Below, piece by piece: positions 38,499 through 50,160 of a stretch of 64,000 nucleotides of DNA (position 1 is its first letter; the number at the start of each line of letters is the position of its first letter). Source of the stretch: Atrichornis clamosus (Eukaryota; Chordata; Aves; Passeriformes; Menuridae); NCBI GenBank assembly GCA_013400975.1, contig WBMZ01010861.1, positions 367,904 to 431,903 of the forward strand, in the 5' to 3' direction. The notes under the pieces were generated by a model. The model was not told the DNA's origin. It made no database searches and was given only the letters and a program-made list of their open reading frames with translations. The translations under genes were made by a program, and so were the position numbers.

Positions 38499-39054
38499 TT
38501 ATTGGGTTTGCCTGGCCAGGTTTTGATAGTGTGGTGGGCTACAAGGGTGGCTTCTGTGAGAAGCTGCTGGAAGCTTCCTCCATGTCCAGCAGAGTCAATT
38601 CCAGCCTGCTCCAAGGTGGACCTGCAGCTGGCCAAGGCTGGGCCACTCAGAAGTGGTGGTAACACCGCTGCAATAGCAAATTTAAAAATGAAAACAAAAA
38701 GTTATTGCACAGATGTAATTGTAGTCAGAGAAGAGCAGGGTGAGGTTATGTGAGAGGCAGAGCTCTGCAGACATCAAGGTCGGTGCAGAAGGAGAGGCAG
38801 GAGATGCTCCAGGCTCCAGAGCTGGGATTCCCCTGCAGCCCTTGGTGCAGTCCATGGTGAGGCAGCTGAGCCCTGCAGCACATGGAGGGCACAAGATGCA
38901 GAGATCCACCTGCAGCCCGGGGAGGAGCCCACACCAGAGTAAGTGGATGCCCAAAGAAGTGTTGTGAACCCATGGGAAATTTGTGCTGGAGCGGGTTCCT
39001 GGCAGGGACCTGTGGGCCCATGGAGAGAGGAGACCTTGCTGAAGCAGATTTCCT
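38499..39054 (+). mobile_element. Endogenous retrovirus LTR, 3'-truncated
   Basis: The sequence follows a GC-richer avian retroviral LTR known from memory. In order it shows 'ttgggtttgcctggccagg', 'gggtggcttctgtgagaagc', 'tgctggaagcttcctccatg', 'ctgcagctggccaaggctg', 'aacaaaaagttattgcacag' and 'gcagagctctgcagacatca'. Imperfect tandem units then follow, built on 'ctgcagcccggggaggagcc', 'ggagcgggttcctggcaggg' and 'cccatggagagaggaga'. The element stops near 39054, inside its tandem-unit region. The distal LTR part, with the poly(A) signal and 3' terminus, is missing. No retroviral genes are present. Open frames over it are artefacts. Confidence 0.85.
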
Positions 39055-39839
39055 CAACTACTCCTCTTTAAAAGCTCTACTGCCTTTTGTGAAAGATGCT
39101 GAAGCCATGGTGTGGAGAGAGAAACCAACTCTGATGTCCCTCATGTCTAGGTATAGCCTTGTTTTCCCAGTTGCCAGCCAGGCATGCCAAAGGGCCCAGC
39201 CTACGCAGCAGTGCATTAAAAAGTCTTTTCCAAAGACTGAAAATGTCAGCCTCATTTCTTAGAGCTGACCTTTTTCTCTCTATTGGATAAAATTGATTTT
39301 GCACAGAAACCATGCTTCTTACCTTTCCATCTAAGCCCGTCAGGTCTCAGATCCCAGCTCTCTCCTTGCAGCTGCTCTGGGTTTTTCTTCTCTCTCCTGA
39401 CACTCATGGTCCCATTCACAGTCCATCAGGTTCGGGTCTCAGTCACAGTCCCTTACAGTACACCTAGAATTATGTGGGAAATAAAAAAAAAAAACAGGTA
39501 ACTTAGTGTGCGCCAGAAATAAAAGTGAACTTTCAACCTAGAGGCTGACAAATTCCACTTACTCATTTATGGTACTCTGATGTTGGAATAAGGATTTCTT
39601 CTTTTCATTGGGAAGGTGGGTTGAGATTGTTCTAAGGTGAAGGTGAAACATGTCTTTTTTATGTGGCCAATATGACCTTAAGTGGTTTTGTTGACAGCTG
39701 GCACCTACTCTAACCCCTACAAAACCCTTCTGCAGAGATTTTTCTCTTTCTGCCTCCTGAAAAATCCACATACACTTCAAAGAGTAGCAGGGCTCACTCC
39801 CTACAAGAGGAGTACAACATAAAAAAGCCTCAAGTTGCA
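39055..39839. other. Unique noncoding sequence
   Basis: About 780 bases between the truncated LTR and the next CR1. Nothing recognisable is seen apart from an A-run at 39482-39494. Confidence 0.5.
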
Positions 39840-40093
39840 CCAGAGGAGATTTAGATTGGATATTAGGCAAAATCACTCCACTGAAAAGATTGTCAGGTGT
39901 TGGAACAGGTTGCCCAGGACAGTGGTAGAGTCACCATCCCTGGAGGTGATAAAAAACCCCATATACATGTTGTGCTTAGAGACATGGTTTAGTGGTAGAT
40001 TTGGCAATGCTGAGTTAATGGTTGGGTTTGATGATCTTAGAGGGCTTTTTGAACATGATCATGAACATGAACATGATCATTCCGTGATTCTGC
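39840..40093 (+). mobile_element. CR1 LINE fragment, second subfamily
   Basis: This copy follows a different CR1 subfamily from those at 12.6, 21.7 and 35.4 kb. It shows 'gatttagattggatattagg', 'ggaacaggttgcccaggaca', 'caccatccctggaggtgat', 'tgcttagagacatggtttag', 'tgagttaatggttgggtttg' and 'atgatcttagaggg'. The tail contains a small local expansion at 40050-40081 and ends 'ccgtgattctgc'. Confidence 0.93.
40050..40081. repeat. Tandem expansion inside a CR1 tail
   Basis: Units of 'gaacatgatcat' and 'gaacat' repeat over about 30 bases where the CR1 consensus has a single A/T-rich stretch before its terminal repeat. Confidence 0.7.
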
Positions 40094-42460
40094 AAAATGG
40101 CATAGAAAGGGTTGTTACTGCTCCAAGGGCAGTTGCAAACCACAGGCGATGGTTCAGCATATGAACAGCTCCAGACCTTGCCCATGAAGAGTTGCAGAAG
40201 ACCCTGAGGCTTCACAAAACTGTGTGTTAGTCATGTGTGTTTCTAGTGTTTGGATTGAAGTTCACTGAGGTTGTTCCTCTCCTGTCCAGTTTCAAAACCA
40301 ACATGGAGTATCTTGCTGCTTCCTGATAGTTTATCTCATTTATCTTTGATTCCACTGCAAGAGTGGGCAAAACAAATCTGCTTTGCCTGATCTTGAGTTT
40401 TTCAAAGTCACTCAGTGTTGAGATAAGTTCTTTCCCAGTGATGTCAGAGACTGTTCAATTGCATAAAGCAGTGTGGAGACCAGTGTGCATCTCCATGCAG
40501 TCAATCAGGCAGAGATAATGAAAAGAATTTGCATTCCCAAACCCCAAACTGTCATCCTAAAACCTCCCTAACACCAGGGGTCACTCAGCCTCACCTCACT
40601 TATTTTGGTTTAAGTTGTCCAGGCACTTAAGACTGCATGTGCACAGAACTTTTTTGTCCTGGCAAGGCAGGGCAGAACTGCACTGGTTTGTGTCTAGACA
40701 GCTTCACAGTCTGAGTTGTTCCTCTGCCTGGGTGTCATGGAGAGCCTGACTGTCAGGCATCTTCAGAGCATTCCTGACATGAATCAACAGGCTCAAAAGC
40801 CCTGGAAGGAGCACTACTGACTGCTGCTCTGTGACTGGCAGAGTCACCTTGGCATTTACACCATAACCTTTAGCCTACATCACTTCTTTAAGCACTGGAA
40901 AACTTAAGTGATCATTTCCTAATTTAGCTCGCTGCTACTTCCATCTCCTAGAAAATTTTTCTGTAGTATCCAGGCTGGAAGATATTTGGCACAGGAATAC
41001 TCTACGCTTCCTCCTGATGTTGGGCAACACCTGCAACAGTGAGGTCAAGCTGAAAGAAAAGTTATGATCTTAGTGCAGGGCTCGTGACATTCACTTGGGA
41101 GGAGCGTGCTGGGCCTTGCTCCAAAGTCTCTTTCCAATATCACCTATGACATCTTGCACTGATGATCATTTGCTTGAGGACAAAAACATTCCAGCATGCA
41201 TGAAGCAGCTGTTAGGAGTCCCACTTATTTCTCAGAGTGCTGTAATTATGATGCTGGACAATTAGGTTCTGTCTGGTTTATTCTTGATTTCAGTTCCTCT
41301 CTCCAGCACTTCAATTTTTTCCCTCTCCATCCCCCTGCACAGTCTAACCACACTGCTTCCTCAGGATAGGAGGTTACTGTCTCACAGAAGTGATACACAG
41401 AATAATTTGAATGACTTCAGGAAGGGAGAGGACAGTTTTCCTTCTGTAATATGGTACATACCTTGGGCATCTTTAACTTAGACTTCTGCATCTGGGCCCG
41501 TTTCCTCAAACTCCATTGATAAACTATCGAGTTAACTGGTTTATTTTTGCAGCTACTTTTGGATTTGAAAAATTATGCCCAAATACTTCCTTACTTTTTT
41601 CAACTTGGCAATAAAGGCAACTGAGGGAGACTGGCTTATCTGTGGATGTGAACACTTCTGATATTTAAGGCTTGGTGCATCTCAGCCTTCACATTTTGCA
41701 GGATTTATAGAACTATTTGCTATGACCCAAGACAATCAATCCAGATACCTCTGAAGTGAGGAAAGATTGGATTAAATAAGACATCAAACTTTGTAGTCCA
41801 ATGTATTTTCTAGTCTTTAAATATATTTTCTCATTTTCTTCCAGGAAATCTAGTCAAGATACCCCTCTTGCTGTTTCTGCTGGCGAGAGACTAAGGCATG
41901 ATTATGACTGATGACTCTCTTCCCCAAAGAAGTGGAATTGCATCTGCTGAACTCCTGTTCAGAGGACAGAGCTCATAATAGGCTGAAAGCCTCTCCAGGA
42001 ATGCTGACACATGCTACACTAATTCACAAGAATGTGAGAGCAATCTCCAGAACATGACAATTCAGTGACTGGCTGCAGTTAGCAAGTGATTGGGAACATG
42101 ATCTAAAACTCCAACCTCCCATTTGTCTCAGGCCAACTGTTGACAAAACACTTTTCAGACTCTATGAGATGCAGGCATGTTGCACAGGCGTTTAAACAGG
42201 AATTTCGTGGCTTTAGCCTTTGGGCAACCTTGTAGTTAAATAGTTAGAGAAAGCTGGTCAGAGAAATATCATTAATTGTATTTGGTTGTGTGTATCTGTA
42301 TGTGTGTGTCGAGAAAAAGGTGTATTTATTTTATAATCTGATAGACTGATGTCAATTTATCTACATATGCTACAATTTAGAGTTTCTTGTGGCTTTGCCT
42401 TTCAGCCAAGATCACTCTGCTGACACCATTGGTTGCATGGCCACCATAGAAATAGTGGCT
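40094..42460. other. Unique noncoding sequence
   Basis: No interspersed repeat is recognised. One weak exon-like segment (41845-41911) is listed separately. A short GT-rich microsatellite lies near 42287-42310. Confidence 0.5.
41845..41911 (+). CDS. Weak candidate terminal exon, unrecognised
   Basis: A strong acceptor ('ttctcattttcttccag') is followed by one base, 21 codons and TGA. The peptide begins KSSQDTPLAV and continues SAGERLRHDYD. It is polar and protein-like but very short, with no partner exon in phase nearby. Confidence 0.15.
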
Positions 42461-42692
42461 TCATAGACAAAGAATTGTTTATGTTGGAAAAAAACCTCTA
42501 AAATAAATAATCCAATCACTAACCCAACACTGCCACATTCACCACTAAACCACACCCCTAAGTACCACAACGTGATGTTTTTTGAACACTTCCAGGGATG
42601 GTGAATCCCACACTTCCCTGGTCAGCCTGTTCCAGAGCATGGTCATCCGTTCAGTGAAGAAATTGTTCCTAATATCCAATTCAAACTTTGTC
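42461..42692 (-). mobile_element. CR1 LINE fragment, second subfamily
   Basis: In antisense this shows 'tcatagacaaagaattgttt', 'aacccaacactgccacattc', 'accactaaaccacacccct', 'acttccagggatggtgaatc', 'cacttccctggtcagcctgt', 'tccagagcatggtcatccg' and 'gaagaaattgttcctaatat'. It is the same subfamily type as the 39.8 kb copy and lies in the opposite orientation. Confidence 0.93.
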
Positions 42693-44567
42693 TGGTTGTG
42701 AAAGGTTCTTTGGAAAAATTAACACTGCTTTGGTAAAACACCTCGTGGTATTTGTGGTCTGATAAGCAAAGATGGAGCTGCTGGCACCAGGAAGGAGAAG
42801 GTCAAGTGCCTCTCACCATCTGCCATGGAGACTTTGTTCCAGGTTGGGAATGCCACTGCCACGTCCCTGCTGAGACTGCACCTGAGCAGGAGGTGAGGCC
42901 ATGGGATCCTGCAGCCAAACCACTTCTTCACCAGCATTTAGACAAGGCACTGCTTGACAAGCTGCATTTTCAGCGGTGCACAGAGACAAATTTTTCTGGC
43001 TTGCAGCTGGGGCTGTGTTTGTAAGACTGCTCCATACCTGCAGTTCACACAATATTTTAAAATGTTGGTCACTGCCTTATTTTACATTCCCATGTAAAAA
43101 AAAAAAAAAAATTAAGAAAGAATCCATTCCTCCAGGGTTAAATTAGGAAGGAAAGATCTAATTTTGAAAGGGAAGATCTGCAGTCCAGTAATTTCTAACA
43201 AGAAAACATGAGTTCATTTACTCTTGTATCTTTCAGAGAAATCTACCCAGAGATGTGTTTGGGGATTTTTTTGATGGTAGTATCAATAGCTTAGACAAAA
43301 GAAATAAATATTAAAAAAATCAGGAAATAAAACTAATTCTAAATCATAAAACTTCTTCCATGTGTACACTTGCACACAGAAAACGTGACAAAACTTATTT
43401 TGCCACAAAGTCCAAAAACCAGTCACTTCAATCAAATGGAGGAGGACAATGATGACATATTAAACATACCTTTTCACTTTTTTGACCCACAGGTTCTCTC
43501 TCCATACCATATCTGGGGTTTGTTTCTCCACCTTCTTCCTTCTGTCATTTCCCCATGTACTGGCAGAAGAGCCCCAGGGCTGTTCTAACCGTGCCAGGTT
43601 GTTATTCCTATTTGCACAGGAGAGGAGCTAATCCTGTAGAGCTTCTTGATACAAAATTAAAATGAAAGCTTTGTGCTAATCATTTCCTTCCTGAGCAGAC
43701 CTTAGCTCCACATAGGATATTTGTATTTTTCCATTCAAGGATGCAAAGTAGTTTTGAAATTTGGACTTTTAAGAGCAGTTGGGCATCTGATCTGATAGAC
43801 AGAAGAGCTGTAGTCCAAAACTCCTCTCAAATTCAACTTGAATTTAGCTGTTAACAATTTACAATTAATTCCCTGGCTTGAATTGGCTGCCTTCTCTGAT
43901 TAAACAAAATAAATATCTCTAAGTTAGAAGAACATTATATATTAAGGTAAATGGTAAATATGCTCTTCAACACTAATTCTGATGACAATAAAAACAAAGT
44001 CAAAAGTTTCAAACAAAACTTACTGAAAACTCATTTTCAACATTGTTTTGAGTATTTCCACAAAAATCAAGGGTACGAGGTGCAATCTAAATTGATTCAT
44101 TCACTTAGCAACTTTTTTTTTCCCTTAGGCTCTTATTCCAAATAGCAGCATTTATTGACATGCCGTTATGCAGGAAATGGCTAGTTTTGGAGAGGGATGT
44201 TGAGTGTGGGTGCTACTTACTGACTTTGGCACATATTGCTTGGGTTAAGATCTTGGGGATGGAATAGACAAAAAAATGGGATGAAATGAGGGGATCAAAC
44301 ACTGATCTTTGCAAAACACTGCATTGGCAGATTGTCTGTAGTAATAATGACACAAAACCTGTCAGTCAATTATAACCTTGGATGACTCCTGCCTCAAAGC
44401 ACACTATCCTGAAAAAATATCAGAAAAAATTCAGGGATATGAATGCCAAAGCAGTGAGGCTTGCTCTTTGAAGGATGTGGTTCAAATTTTATTTCATTTT
44501 TGAGGTAAGCCTCACCATTATCTCAGGCAGTGGCAAAACAAGACAGTCCTAGATGCAACTTTTTGTA
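42693..44567. other. Unique noncoding sequence
   Basis: No interspersed repeat is recognised. The GC-richer stretch at 42740-43030 is open on both strands without recognisable protein. An A-run lies at about 43097-43111. Confidence 0.5.
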
Positions 44568-44640
44568 TAGTTATAGGATTATTCAACTGCCAATTGTCTA
44601 GTCCAACATCCTGATTGAAGCAGGAGCAGCTATGACCCTC
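44568..44640 (-). mobile_element. Very decayed CR1 tail, probable
   Basis: 'tctagtccaacatcctgatt' and 'gaagcaggagcagctatgac' match the CR1 antisense phrase 'agtccaaccccctgctcaaa' plus 'gcagggtcagct' with several changes. Only about 70 bases can be recognised. Confidence 0.5.
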
Positions 44641-44927
44641 CTTTATCCTTGTATTATTTCCAAGTTCTGAAAGTAAAGAAATCACCATACCTTTTCAGTA
44701 TAAACGTTCTATTTTTTCTGTCCCAGTCTTCAGGTTCATGCCAAATAATTAACTGCACAGGAAAAATATTTACTTAAGCAAATGACATAACAACCCAGTG
44801 CCAAAACTTGACTCGTGTTGAACAATTCCTTGTAAATTCTGCTGATGCTAATTGGTTATGAAGATCCTTTACAAATCCTTAGCCCTCTCTTATTTCAGGT
44901 CCTATTTCTCTGAGAGTCTTGATCACA

Positions 44928-45048
44928 CAGAATCACAGAATTGGTAAGGTTGGAAGGGACAACTGGAGGTCATCTGGTTCAAACTCCCTGTTCAAGCATG
45001 AGTATCTCCAGAGAAGGAGACTACACAACATTTCTGGGCAAATCCATC
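44928..45048 (-). mobile_element. CR1 LINE fragment with internal deletion
   Basis: 'agaatcacagaattggtaag', 'gttggaagggacaactggag', 'gtcatctggttcaaactccc' and 'gagtatctccagagaaggag' followed by 'actacacaacatttctgggc' match CR1 in antisense. The usual segment between 'ctgctcaagcag' and 'gaatatctcc' is missing, so the copy has an internal deletion. Confidence 0.9.
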
Positions 45049-46429
45049 CAAAGTCAATACATCCAAAGGTGTCCTTTCCCGTCAAATGTAATAGTTGCTA
45101 CACTGTGAGGCTCTGAGACTCTCAGAAAAATCTAATAATTAAAGAATAGGGCAGAAAACAGAATCAAAATTTTTATTCCATATGCCTTGTCCTAGAACTA
45201 GGACCACTGAGTGCACTAGACCCAGACTACACTGACAAATATAAAAGCAATCTCAGGTTTTGAGAGTTGAGGTTGATTTGGTTTGTTGATTGTTTTGCTG
45301 TTGTTTAAGGGGAGTTTTTTGGCAGGTAAGTGTATTGTTTTCTTTTGGTTTTGTTTTCCAAGTTATGTGCACTGTAATCTGCAATATCCTTCCACGGCTG
45401 AATGAGCTTGTAGGCTGAGCAGTTTGTAGCTTGTTTTGCTTTTCAAAAGAAATCTCACATGTACACAATACACGTTGGTTATTTTCCATCCTTTTTCTTT
45501 TTTTTTTTTTTTGTCAACACAGTTGTAATGCAGAGGGGCTGATTTGTTATTTTGTACAATATTCTGAAGCCATTAAGCAGCCTGCATGTTATCAAATGCT
45601 CAATAATTCTACCCAGTTTTCCTGCCCCTGCTAACAGGTTATCATCTTGCCATGCTCTGTGCTTTAGATTCAGTCATTGCTGGCGTGCAAGGAAAGCCTG
45701 CAGCAACCAAGCGGGGCATTCCTTCAATCTGTACTTAACAGTTAATTGCAAACCTGTTCCTTGAAGTACTGCCACAATTCCTTGCTTCGCTGCAAAGTCT
45801 TTGATATCAACCTTACTGCTTTTGGAAAGATTACAACCCGTGCACTTGGTTGCTTTGGTCAGATGTGCACAAGAACATCAAGTATGAAAGTAAAATTGCT
45901 TTCTCTGGTGCGTGTGAACCCAACAAACCTCTCAATTGCTGTGCTAGATATGCTTCAAACCAGAGCAACCCTGCAGGGCGGGCACCTGGGGAGAACGGAA
46001 ATTTCCAACAAGGGAGACGAAATCCTGGGTGGGAAGGGAAGGATGAAATGGAGAGGGGGCACAGAATGCAGGGTATTTCTCACATATTTTGCCAGAATTT
46101 TGCTCACGTCAAATAAAGATATGTCCTCCACACAGTATCTTAGCACTGAGTTTTATTCTCATTTCCAGTAGTGTAAATCCAGAATGGCACCCTAACCATT
46201 CATTCAACAGGATTTTAAACCAGATTTATAACTTTTCTTAAGAAAGAGACATGACACACATTGAACGGGAACTTAAAATGACACTTTCCAACTAACTTGT
46301 TCAAACTAATAACCTATCAATACTGAGCTAAACCCAGAGCACAGAATGCACAGAACAAAAACCTGTCCATCACTTACACACAGGAGAGATGTGTTTAGAT
46401 GTGCTTAGAGAGAGGCTTAAGTGCCTTAA
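45049..46429. other. Unique sequence with a GT-rich and a CpG-enriched part
   Basis: 45259-45360 is T/G-rich. A T-run lies at 45499-45512. 45640-46180 has clearly more CpGs than its surroundings and is open for 141 codons on the plus strand from a TTG (45746-46171), overlapped by an 88-codon ATG frame. No domain or splice-site logic supports a gene. Confidence 0.4.
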
Positions 46430-46715
46430 AATCATAGGAATATTTTGGGTTGGAAGGAACTTTAGTCACCTATTTCCCTCACCCTGCAATGAGCAGGGAC
46501 CTTTTCCATTAAATCAGATTACTCAGAGCCTCATCCAGCCTGGCTTTGAATGTTTACATGGATGGGTCATCCACCACCTCTCTGGGCAACCTGTGACTCA
46601 CCGCACTCATTGCAAAAAACCCTTCTTCCTTATATCTAATCTAAATTGACCTTCTTTTCCTTTAAACCCCGTTACTCCTTGTCCTATCACTGAAGACTCT
46701 GCATTTCCCCTTGCT
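46430..46715 (-). mobile_element. CR1 LINE fragment reaching upstream of the 3' end
   Basis: Antisense CR1 with 'atcataggaatattttgggt', 'tggaaggaactttagtcacc', 'gcctcatccagcctggcttt', 'ggtcatccaccacctctctg', 'ggcaacctgtgactcaccgc', 'cttccttatatctaatctaa' and 'tactccttgtcctatcactg'. It keeps more of the upstream part than most copies here. Confidence 0.95.
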
Positions 46716-47354
46716 GTTCCCCCTTGCTATATTGTGCTAATATTTGGAGTCTACTTAAAATTATTGATCTTTTTTATAGTCAGATTTGTGTAATTTGAAT
46801 GTCCTCAATACCTCTAGCACTTCACTAATATTTTACTGGAGTCCATGTCAATGTTAATGCGTTGCCACAAGTGTGTCTATAGTCTGACATTAGAGATTTG
46901 TGCATAAATGCATAAACAAACTAGGTATTGATTCGCTCTTTCTTTTGTGGAAAAGGAGTTTGAGTAGAGTGGGGTCAGGAAACGCTGACTGTATTGGAGG
47001 TTTTGAGATATCTTTGGCTCCAGGCAGTCTTACCTTACATCTGGGTATGGTCCAGGAACTGGCTGTTGATGAAAATGTCAACCCATGGGGGTTTGTTTGT
47101 TTGTTGTTGTTGTTTTGCAGACTCATCTATAATTCTGAATACTGTTTGACTAGGAGGACCTCCTTATAAGTTTGCAGCTTCTCCATGTTCTCTGTCTGAG
47201 TGTTGCACCAGTTTTTGTGCAGACTGGAAAATCATTTATCCATCCACACAGTTCACCTCCTGCTCAATGTGTTCTTCTATGATAAAGTCCAGTAATTTTT
47301 TATTCTAGATCAGACAAGCAAGATCTAACTTCAACCTGGAAATCAAGACCCACA
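46716..47354. other. Unique noncoding sequence
   Basis: Short unique spacer between two CR1 copies. It contains a TTTG/TTG simple repeat at 47091-47116 and nothing else recognisable. Confidence 0.5.
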
Positions 47355-47415
47355 GCAGAGAGAGCTGGAACTAAATGATCTTTAAGGTCCCTTCCAACAA
47401 AATCCATACTATGAC
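47355..47415 (+). mobile_element. CR1 LINE, extreme 3' end
   Basis: 'gagctggaactaaatgatct', 'ttaaggtcccttccaacaaa' and 'atccatactatgac' are the last 60 or so bases of CR1. The terminal repeat continues directly into the microsatellite at 47411. Confidence 0.93.
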
Positions 47416-47511
47416 ATGATATGTTATGAAATGATGTGATATGATGATGATATGATATGATATGATATGATATGATATGATATGACATGACATGACACGA
47501 TATGATGATAC
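47411..47511. repeat. ATATG-type microsatellite grown from a CR1 tail
   Basis: About 100 bases of 'atgat' and 'atatg' units, partly regular ('gatatgatatgatatgatat') and partly varied ('atgacatgacatgacacgat'). It starts where the CR1 terminal octamer repeat should be, so the tail most likely seeded it. Confidence 0.93.
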
Positions 47512-50160
47512 TTCTCCGCTCCCAATAAACCCTTTTCTGTGCACATAATCATCATCTATGGGCTTTATTGGCAGGGTTAGGGAAAAGCCATGGACTTGGG
47601 AACTGTAAGGGGGTTAATGGGCTTGTGAAACAACATTTTTGCCTCCATCTAAGTGAGATCAGGGGTTATATGAAAACTTTCTGGACTGAGGTTCAGAACA
47701 GGAGGGGAATGAAAAATTCTTGCAGATTGTAGAAAAAGCAGCTGGAAAGACCATCCTCATGTATCTATACTAGAAGAACAAATGTCAGACTAAATGAAAA
47801 ACAGCAGTTGCATATTAAAAAAACTTTAAGCACTGAAGAGGGTGCTAAATCATCTTGCAGGAGTGTTTGCAGAAGAGAGCCTAAAGAACCTAATTAAGGA
47901 GTGGACATTTTTGGTTTGGACTCAATTTATTCAAATTACTCTGTAGTCATCAACATTTTCCAATTTGTCTGCAGCCTTGTTTAATTATGAATACCAGAAA
48001 GACATATATTATTTCAGTATCAGTCTTAGTGATGTCTTGTGTCTGAATAACATCACCTTCTACAAGCTGGGATTGTATCCTGCACTTTAGGAACTTTTAC
48101 AGAAAATGGCCTTATGCAGATAATAATCTTTATTTGGTTTGGAATTCTTTTCTAAACCACTATTTTCCAGAATGCCTATGAACTCTGTTTATGATGCATA
48201 TATTGTTGAATACACTATGTACATATACACCTCTTGAACTTTGTTTCCATGGATCTCAGTTCAAGATATTATGATTTGCTTACCTATCTGTTAACTATGA
48301 TTTCTTCCTACACCCAAGCACCCTTTTCTGAGATGTTTAAACAGGACTTGTGTTACCAAAGCCTCGTGAAAAGGCTCTGGGTAATAAACCTGCACACTCC
48401 CTGCAATTCTCCATAGCAGCTTACATCACTTGAAGAACTCACTCAGGGTTTTTTTTAATCTCATACAAGTGAATTATTTATTTAAAGACACAAGATTCCA
48501 ACAGCTGCTTTAGTAAAATGGAGCTGAGCTCCACAAACAGTGATTCAAACAGATCTGAGTAATTTTTGCAGTGTTTGAGGTAATATTTACATGTCTAGTG
48601 GCACTTGCTGCAGTGCAAGCATAGGATTATATTTCTTCATTGCTTCTTATTCTCATGTATGAAACCACAAATTGGAGGAACACCAAAGAATGTTTTCACA
48701 GAGTTGTATGCACATTAATCATTTTAGAGACTTCAAACAATTGCATGTATGAAGTTATAAAATTGAGAATAGAAAGACCTGAACTAAAATCTTGGAACAG
48801 AACAAGTTGAAGTGTTGAGAGTGTGTTAAATCAAAAACTGGATCCAGATCTGAAATTTTCAAATGGCTTCAGTCTGGCTCCCCAGCAAGCATAACCTAAA
48901 GCCTAGTAACAAGTTAAGCCTGAATTTAGGGAAATTCAAATGCCACTTTTAAATCTGGGGGTTTGGCTCATTTCTGGAATACACAACTACCAAGGTGGAT
49001 ACCACAGGTTAAAGAATTTTACCCTTGCCTTCAACAGGAGCAGGTTTGTTGCCAAAGCACCTTTGCTGTTGGCAGAATTACTACAAGTATTGAAACTAAC
49101 TTATCAACTATGGGTTTGAAAGTTCAACTTAAAATCATATAGTCCTGGGCTTGTCTTTTCACATCAGGATAAAAAGAAAGAAGATCTCTTCCATTACTCC
49201 TCACAGAAGAATGGTTTGTTTCTGCAGAACAACTGACTTTCCAATTTTCCACATCAGGACCTTATTCCCTTTACTGCCGAGTTTACCATACAAAGTCACA
49301 AACATATTCGTTTCTCTTTGCTAGCAATTAGTTCTTCAAGACATAGGCAGATGTTACTCTTTAGCTGTAGCCTAAATATATGAGCTCCTATTTGCCATAA
49401 GATGTAATAGATCATGTTCCACATACAATTTTCAAATGACTTCAAGCCTTAATCATAATAAAGACTCAAGAGTTAACGTTCCTTTCATCTACAGATTATT
49501 ACTGAACATTTCTAATAATCTAGTTAAGTTGTATGAAAGGCACATAAAGAGACATGAAACAGATTTCTCTTCTCATTTTCTTCAATACTAAGGTAAAGAA
49601 AAAGACAAATCCAACAACAACAATTTTTTTATTTCCCTTTTTGTTTTAACACAGAGTGATTTTCCTTAAAAGAAAATATGTTGCAAGCAGCTAGAAAAGC
49701 TATTAAATGTTGTTCTTGTTTTCTGTTTCACCTATGAAATACCACACAGAGATTTTTATCTTTTCTTCAGTGTTTTTTCCCATGAATTCATTCATTTGCC
49801 TGGAACTAAAATTCCTTTGATACAAAGAAAGAAAACTACAGCCACAGTTTACTTTATTTAAGGTTCATTTTATGCCTTTAAATAATAACTGTATATTTTA
49901 AAGTTATGAGTTCCCTGACAGGCTGGTGATATGCCTTTGTGGTTGCATCATACCAGCCAAAAATTACCATTGCCAATGACACATTCACATCCCATCCCAA
50001 GGACAGATAGGGGAGAGAAAAAGGAAGATGTGAGCCAGGCGTTAAGGGAAGGGAGGAGAGAGAGATGAAATGTGATTCCCAGCAGGTAGGACATTGTATA
50101 AGGCCTTTTTCTAAGCTAAAGTTGCAGAAGTGTTTGTCCCTCCTGCTGTTCTCATTTCAG
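47512..50160. other. Unique noncoding sequence
   Basis: AT-rich DNA without recognisable repeats. An acceptor-like 'tgtcttttcacatcag' near 49166 leads into 22 open codons (DKKKEDLFHYSS...) with no good donor, which I do not call. Confidence 0.5.

Noticed and set aside
38391..39262. 120- and 126-codon plus-strand frames and overlapping minus-strand frames
   Set aside because: They run through the GC-rich retroviral LTR and do not correspond to any retroviral protein.
46000..46060. Tiny minus-strand exon between a strong acceptor and CAG|GTGCCC
   Set aside because: It is only about 41 bases with a poor donor, so frame evidence is meaningless at that length.
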